From Streptomyces sp. TRM70350 (GTDB lineage: Bacteria > Actinomycetota > Actinomycetes > Streptomycetales > Streptomycetaceae): a stretch of 64,000 nt of DNA. The stretch lies in the NCBI RefSeq assembly GCF_019219825.1, contig NZ_JAHUXH010000002.1:124001-188000 (forward strand), written 5' to 3'. Shown here piece by piece: positions 9,447 to 17,717 of the stretch. Position 1 is the first letter of the stretch. Every line of letters begins with the position of its first letter. The position numbers were made by a program, and so were the translations under genes. The notes beneath the pieces were generated by a model. That model ran no database searches and was not told the DNA's origin. It worked only from the letters and a program-made list of their open reading frames with translations.

Positions 9447-11243
9447 CTACTTCTGGTAGAGCGCCTCGATCTCGGCCGCGAAGTCCTTCGCCACCACGTT
9501 CCGCTTCAGCTTCAGCGACGGCGTGAGGTGACCGGAGTCCTCGGTGAACTGCGAGTCCAGGATGCGGAACTTGCGGACCGACTCCGCCTTCGACACCGCC
9601 GCGTTGCCGTCGTCGACGGCGGACTGGATCGCGGCCAGCAGGTCGGGGTCGTCGCGCAGGGACGCGGCCGTGGAGCCGGCCGGTTTGCCGTGGTCGGCGG
9701 CCCAACGGCCCAGGAACTCCTCGTCGATGGTGATCAGCGCGCCCACGAACGGCCGTCCGTCGCCGACCACCATGCACTCCGCGACCAGCGCGTGCGCCCG
9801 GATCCGGTCCTCGATCACGGCCGGCGCCACGTTCTTGCCGCCCGCGGTGACGATGATCTCCTTCTTGCGGCCGGTGATCCGCAGGTACCCGTCCTCGTCG
9901 AGGGTGCCGATGTCGCCGGTGTGGAACCAGCCGTCGGCGAGGGCCTCCTCGGTCGCGCCCGGGTTGTTCCAGTACTCCTTGAACAGGTGCTCGCCGTGCA
10001 GCAGCACCTCGCCGTCGTCCGCGATCCGCACCACCGAGCCGGGCAGCGGCTGGCCGACCGTGCCGATCTTCTGCCGGTCCCACGGGTTGAAGGCGGTGGC
10101 GGCGCAGGACTCGGTCAGGCCGTAGCCCTCCAGGACGGTGAAGCCGATGCCGCGGAAGAAGTGGCCGAGGCGCTCGCCGAGCGGGGCGCCGCCGGAGATG
10201 GCGTACTCGCCGCGGCCGCCGAGGACGGCGTGCAGCTTGCTGTAGACGAGCTTGTCGAACACCTTGTGCTTGATCTTGAGACCCATCGAGGGGCCGGAGG
10301 GGGTGTCCAGCGCCTTGCTGTACGCGATCGCGGTGTCCGCCGCCTTGTCGAAGATCTTGCCCTTGCCGTCCGCCTGGGCCTTGGCACGGGCCGAGTTGTA
10401 GACCTTCTCGAAGACGCGCGGCACTCCGAGGATCAACGTCGGCCGGAACGAGGCCAGTTCGTCGGTGAGGTTCTTGATGTCCGGGACACAGCCCAGCCTG
10501 ATCGGAGCCACCATCGGCGCGATCTGCACCATGCGGCCGAACACGTGCGCCAGCGGCAGGAAGAGCAGCACGCTGCACTCGCCGGTGCGGAAGAGGGGGC
10601 GCAGGCGCTCGACGACGTTGCCGCACTCCGCGAAGAAGCTGCGGTGGGTGAGCACGCAGCCCTTGGGGCGGCCGGTGGTGCCCGAGGTGTAGACGATCGT
10701 CGCGGGGTCGTCGGCCTTCGCCAGCGAGCTGCGCTCCTCGACCGCCGCGTCGCTGACACCCTGGCCCAGACGGCCCAGCTCGTCGACGCCGCCGCCCTCG
10801 ATCTGGAAGACGTGCTTCAGCTCGGGCAGCCGGTCGCGCACCGACTCGACGGCGGCCGCCAGGTGGTCCGTCTCCACCACGCAGGCGGTCGCGCCCGAGT
10901 CGCTGAGGATCCACTGCACCTGCTCCGGCGAACTGGTCTCGTACACCGGTACGGTGACCGCGCCCGCGCTCCAGATCGCGAAGTCGAGCAGCGTCCACTC
11001 GTAGCGGGTACGGGAGATCAGTCCGACCCGGTCGCCCGGCCGCACGCCGGAGGCGATGAGGCCCTTGGCCGCGGCGCGGACCTCGTCGAGGAAGGCGGCG
11101 GCCGTCACGTCCTGCCAGGCGGCGCCGACCTTGCGGGCGATCACGGCGACGTCGGGATGCTGCGCGGCGTTTCTGCGGACGATGTCCGTCAGGTTGCCGT
11201 CCGAGGGGACCTCGTACAAAGCCGGAAGGCTGAACTCGCGCAA
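9447..11243 (-). CDS. Long-chain fatty-acid--CoA ligase (AMP-binding, FadD15-like)
   Basis: 598 residues of the ANL superfamily. The P-loop motif YTSGTTGRPKG lies at about 185-195. The adenylate motifs GYGLTE and YLRITGRKKEIIVTAGGKN are intact, and the C-terminal KLKRNVV lysine region is present. It activates fatty acids as acyl-AMP and then acyl-CoA in the cytoplasm or at the membrane face. The start TTG 11243 is supported by GAGGAG about 8-13 nt upstream. Rv2187 (FadD15) is adjacent to PimB' in mycobacteria, as here, suggesting supply of acyl-CoA for acylated phosphoinositides (inference). Confidence 0.92.
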   Translation of the reverse strand: MREFSLPALYEVPSDGNLTDIVRRNAAQHPDVAVIARKVGAAWQDVTAAAFLDEVRAAAKGLIASGVRPGDRVGLISRTRYEWTLLDFAIWSAGAVTVPVYETSSPEQVQWILSDSGATACVVETDHLAAAVESVRDRLPELKHVFQIEGGGVDELGRLGQGVSDAAVEERSSLAKADDPATIVYTSGTTGRPKGCVLTHRSFFAECGNVVERLRPLFRTGECSVLLFLPLAHVFGRMVQIAPMVAPIRLGCVPDIKNLTDELASFRPTLILGVPRVFEKVYNSARAKAQADGKGKIFDKAADTAIAYSKALDTPSGPSMGLKIKHKVFDKLVYSKLHAVLGGRGEYAISGGAPLGERLGHFFRGIGFTVLEGYGLTESCAATAFNPWDRQKIGTVGQPLPGSVVRIADDGEVLLHGEHLFKEYWNNPGATEEALADGWFHTGDIGTLDEDGYLRITGRKKEIIVTAGGKNVAPAVIEDRIRAHALVAECMVVGDGRPFVGALITIDEEFLGRWAADHGKPAGSTAASLRDDPDLLAAIQSAVDDGNAAVSKAESVRKFRILDSQFTEDSGHLTPSLKLKRNVVAKDFAAEIEALYQK

Positions 11244-11581
11244 GACTGCTGCTCCTCATAGGGCGCCGGCGCCACGACGTTGTGTGCTGCGACGGTCCGG
11301 TCCAAGGCTCGGGCAGGGCGCTCAGGGTCCGGCAGGAGCCAACGGATCCCACTGGTTGAAAACCTGAGCACGACTGGACTGCCCGGACGTTACCCGCCGG
11401 TATGGCGTCTACGACAGGGGGGTCCGGCGAGATGTTCGCTGCGTCACACAGTTGGTGCTTGGTCGATGTTCCTGTTGGTGCTCCTGTGCGCACAGTAGTC
11501 GACGGATTTCCCGACTGGCGAGTAATCGCAGGTCCGGCCGCCACTGTTCACGTCAGTCGCACACGCTTACCCTTGATCGCC
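11244..11581. other. Divergent promoter region between FadD and the metallophosphoesterase
   Basis: 338 bp without a gene. It contains a perfect 12-bp palindrome CTGTGCGCACAG at 11484-11495, a possible operator. Near the right end TACCCT (11568-11573) lies 8 nt before the ATG at 11582. AT content is slightly higher than in the surrounding coding DNA. No RNA motif recognised. Confidence 0.5.
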
Positions 11582-12379
11582 ATGGCACCCACACCAGCCG
11601 GTGACCGCAGGACGCGGATCCATGTGGTCAGCGACGTGCACGGCAACGCGCGTGACCTCGCACGCGCCGGGGACGGCGCGGACGCGCTCGTCTGCCTCGG
11701 GGACCTGGTCCTCTTCCTCGACTACGCCGACCACTCGCGCGGCATCTTCCCCGACCTGTTCGGTGTCGAGAACGCCGACCGCATCGTCGCCCTGCGCACC
11801 GCCCGGCGCTTCGAGGAGGCGCGCGAGCTGGGCGCCCGGCTGTGGGCGGGGTTCGGGGAGGACCGGGCCGCGGTGATCGAGCGGGCGGTGCGCAAGCAGT
11901 ACGCCGAGCTGTTCGCCGCGTTCCCGACACCGACGTACGCCACCTACGGCAATGTCGACATGCCGCCACTGTGGCGGGAGTACGCCGGGCCGGGCACGAC
12001 GGTGCTGGACGGCGAGCGGGTGGAGATCGAGGGCTGGGTGTTCGGCTTCGTGGGCGGCGGCCTGCGCACGCCCATGCGCACGCCGTACGAGATCAGCGAC
12101 GAGGAGTACGCCGCGAAGATCGAGGCGGTGGGCGAGGTCGACGTGCTGTGCACACACATCCCGCCGGAGGTGCCGGAGCTGGTGTACGACACGGTGGCGC
12201 GGCGCTTCGAGCGGGGGAGCCGGGCGCTGCTCGACGCCATCCGCCGCACGCGGCCCCGTTACTCCCTCTTCGGGCATGTCCACCAGCCGCTCGTCAGCCG
12301 GATGCGGATCGGCGCGACCGAGTGCGTGAACGTGGGGCACTTCGCGGACACGGGGCGGCCGTGGGCCCTTCAGTGGTGA
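11582..12379 (+). CDS. Calcineurin-like metallophosphoesterase
   Basis: 265 residues. The binuclear-metal phosphoesterase signature is present in order: DVHGN (about residue 19), GDLV (about 40), YGNVD (in place of GNHD), HIPPE and FGHVHQ. The variable middle part, with LFGVENADRI and RAVRKQYAELF, is helical. Substrate is not predictable; family members hydrolyse phosphomono- or diesters, including cyclic nucleotides and nucleotide-linked lipids. ATG 11582 has no SD but has TACCCT 8 nt upstream, so it is likely leaderless. It faces away from the acyl-CoA ligase. Confidence 0.85.
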   Translation: MAPTPAGDRRTRIHVVSDVHGNARDLARAGDGADALVCLGDLVLFLDYADHSRGIFPDLFGVENADRIVALRTARRFEEARELGARLWAGFGEDRAAVIERAVRKQYAELFAAFPTPTYATYGNVDMPPLWREYAGPGTTVLDGERVEIEGWVFGFVGGGLRTPMRTPYEISDEEYAAKIEAVGEVDVLCTHIPPEVPELVYDTVARRFERGSRALLDAIRRTRPRYSLFGHVHQPLVSRMRIGATECVNVGHFADTGRPWALQW

Positions 12380-12502
12380 GCTCCGCGGCCGGTACGCGCA
12401 GGTAGGGGTGACGGCGGGTGGGTCGCCGCGCGGTAGCCTGCACGCGGCACACACGTGCGCACGACGACCTCTTGCCGGACCGCATCTGGAGGAGCCACGG
12501 CG

Positions 12503-12943
12503 ATGGCGGAACACACCAGCTCGAGCATCGAGATCGAGGCGGCTCCGGCCGACGTCATGGCGGTGATCGCCGACTTCGCCCGCTACCCGGACTGGACCGG
12601 TGAGGTGAAGGAGGCGGAGGTCCTCAAGACCGACGGCGAGGGCCGCGCCGAGCAGGTACGGCTGGTCATGGACGCCGGCGCGATCAAGGACGACCAGACG
12701 CTGGCGTACACCTGGACCGGGGAGCACGAGGTCTCCTGGACGCTGGTGAAGTCCCAGATGCTGCGGTCCCTGGACGGCTCGTACCTCCTCAAGCCGGCCG
12801 GCGCGGGCTCGACGGAGGTCACCTACCAGCTGACGGTGGACGTCAAGATCCCGATGCTCGGGATGATCAAGCGCAAGGCGGAGAAGGTGATCATCGACCG
12901 GGCGCTGGCGGGTCTGAAGAAGCGGGTGGAGTCCGGCCAGTAG
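12503..12943 (+). CDS. SRPBCC (START-like/polyketide cyclase) family protein
   Basis: 146 residues. The ATG at 12503 follows GGAGGAGC. The N-terminal SSSIEIEAAPADVMAVIADF and RYPDWTGEVKEAEVL are the usual Bet v1-like opening strand and helix; the C-terminal long helix starts after VDVKIPMLGMI. Such proteins bind hydrophobic ligands in a cavity. The mycobacterial counterpart Rv2185c (TB16.3) is next to the ArsA-like gene, as here. No catalytic residue can be named. Its stop codon is followed immediately by five 14-bp tandem repeats. Confidence 0.85.
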   Translation: MAEHTSSSIEIEAAPADVMAVIADFARYPDWTGEVKEAEVLKTDGEGRAEQVRLVMDAGAIKDDQTLAYTWTGEHEVSWTLVKSQMLRSLDGSYLLKPAGAGSTEVTYQLTVDVKIPMLGMIKRKAEKVIIDRALAGLKKRVESGQ

Positions 12944-13013
12944 CCTGCCCATCACGGCCTGCCCATCACGGCCTGCCCATCACGGCCTGCCCACCACGGC
13001 CTGCCCACCACGC
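12944..13013 (+). repeat. Five tandem 14-bp repeats directly after a stop codon
   Basis: CCTGCCCATCACGG occurs three times exactly, then CCTGCCCACCACGG, then CCTGCCCACCACGC, with constant 14-bp period. The first unit abuts the TAG of the SRPBCC gene. The array ends 51 bp before the next start codon, just upstream of its promoter. Confidence 0.95.
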
Positions 13014-13064
13014 CGTGCGGCCGTGGACGGGCGGGCCGTCGACGCCCCGGTACGGTTCACCCTC

Positions 13065-14234
13065 ATGCGCACCATCTTGATCACCGGGCCCGGCGGCAGC
13101 GGCCGTACCACCGTCGCCGCGGCCACCGCGCTCGCTGCCGCGCGCGAAGGCGTCCGCACGCTCGTTCTCGGCACCGACCGGAACGACACGCTCGGGGCCG
13201 CGCTGGGGACGGCGACCGGACCGGCCCCCGTGGCAGCCGCGCCCGGCCTCACCGCATGGCGTCCCGACCCCGCCGCCGGTTTCCAGGAGGACCTCGCCGG
13301 GCTGCAGGAACGTGCGTCCACCGTGCTCGACCTGCTCGGCGCCAGTCCGCTCGACGCCGAGGAGCTCACCCCGCTCCCCGGCGCGGAGGAGCTCGCCATA
13401 CTCCGCGCCCTGCGCGACGCCGCCCTCGCCGAGGCGCACGAGCTGCTCGTCGTCGATCTGCCACCCACCCCGCACGCCCTCGCCCTCCTCGCCCTGCCCG
13501 AGGAACTCCGGCGTTATCTGCGCCGCCTGCTCCCGCCCGAGCGGCAGGCCGCCCGCGCCCTGCGCCCCGTACTGGGCCGACTGGCCGGCGTACCCATGCC
13601 CGCGGACTGGCTGTACGAGACCGCCGCCCGCTGGGACCTCGAACTCGCCGCCCTGGAAGCCGTCCTGGCCGACCGCGCCACGACCGTACGGCTCGTCGCC
13701 GAGCCCTCCCCGTCCGGCCTCGACGCCGTCCACGCCGCCACCCTCGGCCTCGCCCTGCGCGGCCTGCGCCCCGACGTGCTGATCGCCAACCGGGTGCTCC
13801 CGGAGGAGGCGGGGGACGGCTGGCTCGCCGGGCCGCTCGCCCAGCAGCGGAAAGCCGTCGACGAGTGGGCAGCCGCCTACGACGTGCGCCGCGTCCCCCA
13901 CCTCGGGCGCGACCCGCGCGGCACCGACGACCTCGCCGCCCTCGCCGTACCCGTGGCCGAGGAGACGCCCGCCCGCGTCGAGTGGCCCGTCGAGGACCGG
14001 CTCGCCGACGACGGCGTGCTCGTCTGGCACATCCCGCTCCCCGGCGCCGTGCGCGAGGACCTCGACCTCGTCCGACGCGGCGACGACATCGTGGTCTCGG
14101 CCGCCCCATTCCGCCGCGTGGTCCCGCTGCCCTCCGCCCTGCGCCGGTGCGCCGTTGCCGGGGCGGGTCTGTGTGAGGGTGAGTTGTGCATTCGGTTCAC
14201 GCCTGACCCTGAGCTGTGGCCGCGGACGCCGTGA
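13065..14234 (+). CDS. ArsA/Get3-like P-loop ATPase with Lys-to-Arg Walker A
   Basis: 389 residues. The N-terminal RTILITGPGGSGRTTVAAAT corresponds to the ArsA/GET3 deviant Walker A (usually GKGGVGKT), but both signature lysines are changed, to Pro and Arg; the DNA reads CGT for the Arg. A switch-II-like LLVVDLPPTPHAL lies at about residues 128-140. The C-terminal 60 residues look like the alpha-crystallin-type ArsA tail (DDIVVSAAPFRR...LCIRF). Rv2184c is the mycobacterial counterpart. ATP hydrolysis is doubtful without the lysine. ATG 13065 is 8 nt after TACGGT: probably leaderless. The 3' end is tandemly repeated downstream. Confidence 0.82.
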   Translation: MRTILITGPGGSGRTTVAAATALAAAREGVRTLVLGTDRNDTLGAALGTATGPAPVAAAPGLTAWRPDPAAGFQEDLAGLQERASTVLDLLGASPLDAEELTPLPGAEELAILRALRDAALAEAHELLVVDLPPTPHALALLALPEELRRYLRRLLPPERQAARALRPVLGRLAGVPMPADWLYETAARWDLELAALEAVLADRATTVRLVAEPSPSGLDAVHAATLGLALRGLRPDVLIANRVLPEEAGDGWLAGPLAQQRKAVDEWAAAYDVRRVPHLGRDPRGTDDLAALAVPVAEETPARVEWPVEDRLADDGVLVWHIPLPGAVREDLDLVRRGDDIVVSAAPFRRVVPLPSALRRCAVAGAGLCEGELCIRFTPDPELWPRTP

Positions 14235-14545
14235 ACTGCCATCCACTTTCGGCGCGGCGGTGACGTGGTGGTCTCGGCCGTCCGGCTGCCGTCCGCGTTG
14301 CGTCGGTGCGCCGTCGCGGGGGTGGGTCTGTGTGAGGGTGAGTTGTGCATTCGGTTCACGCCGGACCCTGGGCTGTGGCCGCGGACGCCGTGAACTGCTA
14401 TCCACTTTCGGCGCGGCGGTGACGTGGTGGTCACGGCCGCTCGGTTCCGCCGCGTCCCGCTGCCGTCCGCGCTGCGCCTGGGGCACCGTTGCCGGGGCGG
14501 GTCTGCGTGAGGGTGTGCTGTGCATCCGTTGCGGACGCCGTGAAA
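14073..14545 (+). repeat. Three in-frame tandem copies of the ArsA-like gene 3' end
   Basis: Copy 1 is the real C-terminus (from CGA at 14073). Copy 2 starts at 14250 (offset 177 bp, 59 codons) and copy 3 at 14409 (offset 159 bp, 53 codons). All share the reading frame of the gene. Copy 2 still encodes RRGGDVVVSA...GLCEGELCIRFTPDP and ends PRTP-stop. Copy 3 keeps RRGGDVVVTAARFRRVPLPS, then is frameshifted and stops at 14508-14510. The copies are separated by the stop codon plus codons for TAIHF. Confidence 0.92.
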
Positions 14546-14600
14546 CCGCTCCCCCCGTTCGGGTAACGTCGTAGGAACGAGACGTAGTCAGGAGCCCGCC

Positions 14601-15119
14601 ATGAGCGAAGAGCGCCCCCTCTCCGACGCCGCTCAGGAGCAGCCGGTCGACGAGCCGCGTCCCACGGGTGACGCCGACGCGTGGGCGACCGCGTGTGCCG
14701 AGGACCTGGAGGCGGAGAAGGCCCGCCGCCGGGCCCAGCAGGGGCCGCCGCCCGGCTCGGCCGCCGAGGAGCTGCGCCGGCTCGTCGACACCGTCGCGGA
14801 CAAGCTGTCCGGGCTGCAGTCGCCGCTGCTCGGCGCGGTCGCCGGCCCGGCCGCCCAGCAGATGGTGCAGCAGGTCGTACAGCAGGCCAAGGCCGCCGTG
14901 GAACCCGTGATCGAACGCAACCCGGACGTCTTCGACCACCTCGCCGCGGCCGGTCACGAACTCCTCGCCGCGTACCGCTCCGCGGTCCAGGCCCAGGAAC
15001 GCCGCTGGACGGCCGGTACGGACACCGCCAGCGCCTCGGACGAACTGAAGAGCCTCGACGACCCCCGCCGCGACCCCGGCGAGGGCACGGGCCCCGGCCA
15101 GCGCATCGACTTGGACTGA
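14601..15119 (+). CDS. DUF5304 family protein
   Basis: 172 residues. ATG 14601 follows AGGAGC, with TAACGT about 35 nt upstream as a possible -10. Residues 1-60 are acidic and disordered-looking. Residues 60-130 form an amphipathic helical region (AAEELRRLVDTVADKLSGL, AAQQMVQQVVQQAKAAVEPV, NPDVFDHLAAAGHELLAAYR). The tail is acidic. No signal or membrane segment. Function unknown. It lies 55 bp before the glucokinase gene and may be cotranscribed with it. Confidence 0.78.
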   Translation: MSEERPLSDAAQEQPVDEPRPTGDADAWATACAEDLEAEKARRRAQQGPPPGSAAEELRRLVDTVADKLSGLQSPLLGAVAGPAAQQMVQQVVQQAKAAVEPVIERNPDVFDHLAAAGHELLAAYRSAVQAQERRWTAGTDTASASDELKSLDDPRRDPGEGTGPGQRIDLD

Positions 15120-15174
15120 CGCACTGCTCGGGTACGGTTGGCCGTAGCGGGGCTCGACCGAAACTGAGGGATTC

Positions 15175-16128
15175 ATGGGACTCACCATCGGCGTCGACAT
15201 CGGCGGCACGAAGATCGCGGCCGGCGTGGTCGACGAGGAAGGCAACATCCTCTCGACCTTCAAGGTGCCGACGCCCACCACCCCCGAGGCCATCGTGGAC
15301 TCCATCGCCTCGGCAGTGGAGGGTGCGCGCGCGGGACACGAGATCGTCGGCGTGGGCATCGGTGCCGCCGGATACGTCAACCGGCAGCGCTCGACGGTCT
15401 ACTTCGCGCCCAACATCGACTGGCGCAACGAGCCGCTGAAGGAGAAGGTCGAGGCACGCACCGGCCTCCCCGTCGTCGTGGAGAACGACGCCAACGCCGC
15501 CGCATGGGGCGAGTACAAGTTCGGCGCGGGCAAGGGCCACCGCAACGTCATCTGCATCACGCTCGGCACCGGCCTCGGCGGCGGCATCATCATCGGCAAC
15601 AAGCTGCGCCGCGGGCACTTCGGCGTGGCCGCCGAGTTCGGCCACATCCGGATGGTGCCGGACGGGCTGCTGTGCGGCTGCGGCTCGCAGGGCTGCTGGG
15701 AGCAGTACGCCTCCGGCCGCGCCCTCGTGCGGTACGCCAAGCAGCGCGCCAACGCCACCCCCGAGAACGCGGAGCTGCTGCTCAGCCTCGGCGACGGCAC
15801 CCCCGACGGCATCGAGGGCAAGCACATCTCCATGGCCGCCCGCCAGGGCGACCCCGTCGCCGTCGACTCCTACCGCGAACTCGCCCGCTGGGCCGGTGCG
15901 GGCCTCGCCGACCTCGCCTCCCTCTTCGACCCGTCCGCGTTCATCGTCGGCGGCGGGCTGTCCGAGGAGGGCGAGCTGGTCCTGGGCCCGATCCGCAAGT
16001 CGTACAAGCGGTGGCTCGTGGGCGGCAACTGGCGCCCGGTGGCCGAGGTGATCGCCGCGCAGCTGGGCAACAAGGCCGGGCTGGTGGGCGCGGCGGACCT
16101 GGCCCGGGAGCCCGATCCGATCATGTAA
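15175..16128 (+). CDS. glk: ROK-family glucokinase
   Basis: 317 residues, full length for actinobacterial glucokinase. The ATP-binding GVDIGGTKIAAGVVDEEG opens the protein. The catalytic loop VVENDANAAAWGEYKFGAGKG and the glycine-rich ITLGTGLGGGIIIGNKL are intact. The ROK zinc motif is present as CGCGSQGCWEQYASG preceded by EFGHIRM. It phosphorylates glucose to glucose-6-phosphate; in Streptomyces this enzyme also mediates carbon catabolite repression. SD GAGGGA precedes the ATG. Its stop codon lies in a 16-bp tandem duplication and is followed by an interspersed hairpin repeat. Confidence 0.96.
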   Translation: MGLTIGVDIGGTKIAAGVVDEEGNILSTFKVPTPTTPEAIVDSIASAVEGARAGHEIVGVGIGAAGYVNRQRSTVYFAPNIDWRNEPLKEKVEARTGLPVVVENDANAAAWGEYKFGAGKGHRNVICITLGTGLGGGIIIGNKLRRGHFGVAAEFGHIRMVPDGLLCGCGSQGCWEQYASGRALVRYAKQRANATPENAELLLSLGDGTPDGIEGKHISMAARQGDPVAVDSYRELARWAGAGLADLASLFDPSAFIVGGGLSEEGELVLGPIRKSYKRWLVGGNWRPVAEVIAAQLGNKAGLVGAADLAREPDPIM

Positions 16129-16153
16129 GGGTCCGTTTATGTAAGGGTCCGTT
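16123..16153 (+). repeat. 16-bp tandem duplication spanning the glk stop codon
   Basis: ATGTAAGGGTCCGTT occurs at 16123-16137 and again at 16139-16153, with one T between. The first copy contains the glk stop codon TAA. Confidence 0.9.
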
Positions 16154-16162
16154 CGACGCCAA

Positions 16163-16227
16163 GGGGCGCGGGGAACTGCGCGACAAGCCACAACGAACCG
16201 GCAGTCGCCCACAAACCCTCGCGCCCC
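16163..16227 (+). repeat. Interspersed hairpin repeat (REP-like, Streptomyces type)
   Basis: About 65 bp beginning GGGGCGCGGGGAACTGCGCG and ending CGCGCCCC, whose ends pair as an 8-bp stem. I recognise the GGAACTGCGCGACAAGCCAC core as an abundant intergenic sequence in Streptomyces genomes (from memory). It lies between glk and the EEP gene and probably acts as a transcript-end structure. Confidence 0.6.
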
Positions 16228-16253
16228 GAGCCGTGGGGCGTAGATTGATCCAC

Positions 16254-17003
16254 ATGGAGCTGCCCAACTCCCGTACCGAGCCGGACGGTTCCGCCGTCCT
16301 GCGCGTCCTCAGCTACAACATCCGCTCGATGCGCGACGACACCGCCGCACTCGCCCGCGTGATCAGCGCCTGCGACCCCGACCTGACCCTGATCCAGGAG
16401 GCGCCCCGCTTCTTCCGCTGGCGCAAGAAGCTGGCCCGGCTGGCCGCCGCGTCGGGACAGGTGATCCTCTCGGGCGGCGCGACCGCCGCCGGACCGGCGC
16501 TGCTGTGCTCCCTGCGGGCCACCGTCGAACGGACGGAGGACGTGCTCCTGCCGCTCACGCCGGGCCTGCACCGGCGCGGCCTCGCCACCGCCGTCGTACG
16601 CTTCGGCGGCGCCCGGCTGGGCGTCGTGAGCTGTCACCTGAGCCTGCGGAAGGACGAGCGGTACGAGCAGGCCGGGATGCTCCTCGACCGTGTCGCCGAC
16701 CTCGGCACGGAGCATGTGATCGCGGGCGGCGACCTCAACGAACGGCCCGGCGGACGCACTTTCCAGCGCCTGGCCGAGCGACTCCAGGACTGCTGGGCCA
16801 CCGTACCCTGGGGCGGCGAGTACACCTCGACCCCGGCCGCACCCCACCAGCGCATCGACGCGATCTTCGCGACCAAGGGGATCAAGGTCCTCGGCTGCGG
16901 GGTGCCGCAGGGCCACCCCGGCGTCACGGACACGGACCTGAGGGCGGCCACGGACCACCTCCCGGTCCTGGCCGCCCTCAGAGTGCCCGCGAGCCAGCCC
17001 TGA
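16254..17003 (+). CDS. Endonuclease/exonuclease/phosphatase (EEP) family protein
   Basis: 249 residues. It carries the EEP motifs LRVLSYNIRSMRDD (Asn ligand), LTLIQEAPRF (catalytic Glu), VVSCHLSL, VIAGGDLNERPGG (Asp/Asn pair), RIDAIFA and a terminal ATDHLPVLA (catalytic Asp-His). The fold is a metal-dependent phosphodiesterase; substrate could be DNA, RNA, phosphoinositide or another phosphodiester. TAGATT at 16241-16246 is 7 nt before the ATG and there is no SD, so the transcript is probably leaderless. No signal peptide is present, suggesting a cytoplasmic role. The last codons (VPASQP) are repeated downstream. Confidence 0.88.
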   Translation: MELPNSRTEPDGSAVLRVLSYNIRSMRDDTAALARVISACDPDLTLIQEAPRFFRWRKKLARLAAASGQVILSGGATAAGPALLCSLRATVERTEDVLLPLTPGLHRRGLATAVVRFGGARLGVVSCHLSLRKDERYEQAGMLLDRVADLGTEHVIAGGDLNERPGGRTFQRLAERLQDCWATVPWGGEYTSTPAAPHQRIDAIFATKGIKVLGCGVPQGHPGVTDTDLRAATDHLPVLAALRVPASQP

Positions 17004-17066
17004 AGTGCGCCCTGAAGTGCCCGCGGCCAGCCCTGAAAGTGCCCGCGAGCCAGCCCTCACAGTGCC
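16983..17066 (+). repeat. Tandem repeats of the EEP gene 3' end, about 4.5 units
   Basis: AGTGCCCGCGAGCCAGCCC followed by TGA or TCA recurs with a period of about 21-23 bp; one shortened 12-bp unit (AGTGCGCCCTGA) is included. The first unit holds the stop codon of the EEP gene (17001-17003). The array ends near the stop of the convergent membrane-protein gene. Confidence 0.9.
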
Positions 17067-17072
17067 CGCAGG

Positions 17073-17717
17073 TCAGACGACCGCGCCCCGCCCCGGATCG
17101 TCGTCGTCCTCCTCGTCCGTCCGCATCCGCATCACCAGCGTCGCGAAGCCGCCCAGGAAGCCGCCGATGCCGAGCGTGGTCAGCCACCAGGTCATGTCCC
17201 AGCCGAGCAGCACCGCCAGCAGAAGCAGCACCGGCCCGCCCAGCACCCCCAGCCACGCGAACTTGGCCGTGGCGTCGGCGGCGGGCAGCGGCGGCGGCTC
17301 CGGCGGTACGAAGTGGCCCTCGTCGTCCTCGCCGAGGTCCTCGTCGGACGGCTCGGGCGGGGAGTAGTCCCGGGGCCCGGCGCCCACGCCCGGCGCGAAG
17401 GTCACCGAGCCGCCGAGCGGCTTCGGCGCCTCCTTCTCGGGCTCCGGCTCCCGCTCGCCCGCCTCGCCCGCACCGTCGTTCGTCTCGGACTCCAGCAACG
17501 CCAGATCCTCCACCGACTTGAACGGCTTGGCCCCCGGCGGGTCCGGCGGCTCCTCGCCGAACCCGGCGACGATCGCCGCCCAGGCGGCGTCCTCGTCGAA
17601 CGGCACATGCTGCTCACCGGGCTCGCGCCGCTCCCCGGCGCGGGCCTGGCGAGCCTCCGTTTCTTCCCGCTCCTCGTGGTCCTCGCGGTCCTCGCGGTCG
17701 GAGTGGTGTTCAGCCAC
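17073..17717 (-). CDS. Acidic protein with two C-terminal membrane segments, function unknown
   Basis: 214 residues. The start GTG 17717 overlaps the last codons of the upstream hydrolase gene by 8 nt, giving translational coupling. Residues 1-140 are highly charged and disordered-looking (SDREDREDHEEREETEAR..., FDEDAAWAAIVAGFGEEPP). The C-terminal part has two hydrophobic helices, FAWLGVLGGPVLLLLAVLLG and TWWLTTLGIGGFLGGFATLV, then an acidic tail. The motif AAWAAIVAGFGEEP followed by a membrane hairpin recurs in Streptomyces membrane proteins of unknown function (from memory). Probably inner membrane with a large cytoplasmic N-terminus. Confidence 0.72.
   Translation of the reverse strand: MAEHHSDREDREDHEEREETEARQARAGERREPGEQHVPFDEDAAWAAIVAGFGEEPPDPPGAKPFKSVEDLALLESETNDGAGEAGEREPEPEKEAPKPLGGSVTFAPGVGAGPRDYSPPEPSDEDLGEDDEGHFVPPEPPPLPAADATAKFAWLGVLGGPVLLLLAVLLGWDMTWWLTTLGIGGFLGGFATLVMRMRTDEEDDDDPGRGAVV

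Noticed and set aside
6877-11544. A 1555-codon minus-strand frame across several genes
   Set aside because: It crosses the antisense of PimB' and shifted frames of FadD and GT87; composition is Arg/Gly/Pro-rich without domain motifs.
14155-14574. A 139-codon plus-strand frame over the ArsA 3' repeats
   Set aside because: It is a shifted frame of the triplicated segment, so its internal repetition is a by-product; Cys/Arg/Ser-rich composition is unlike real proteins here.
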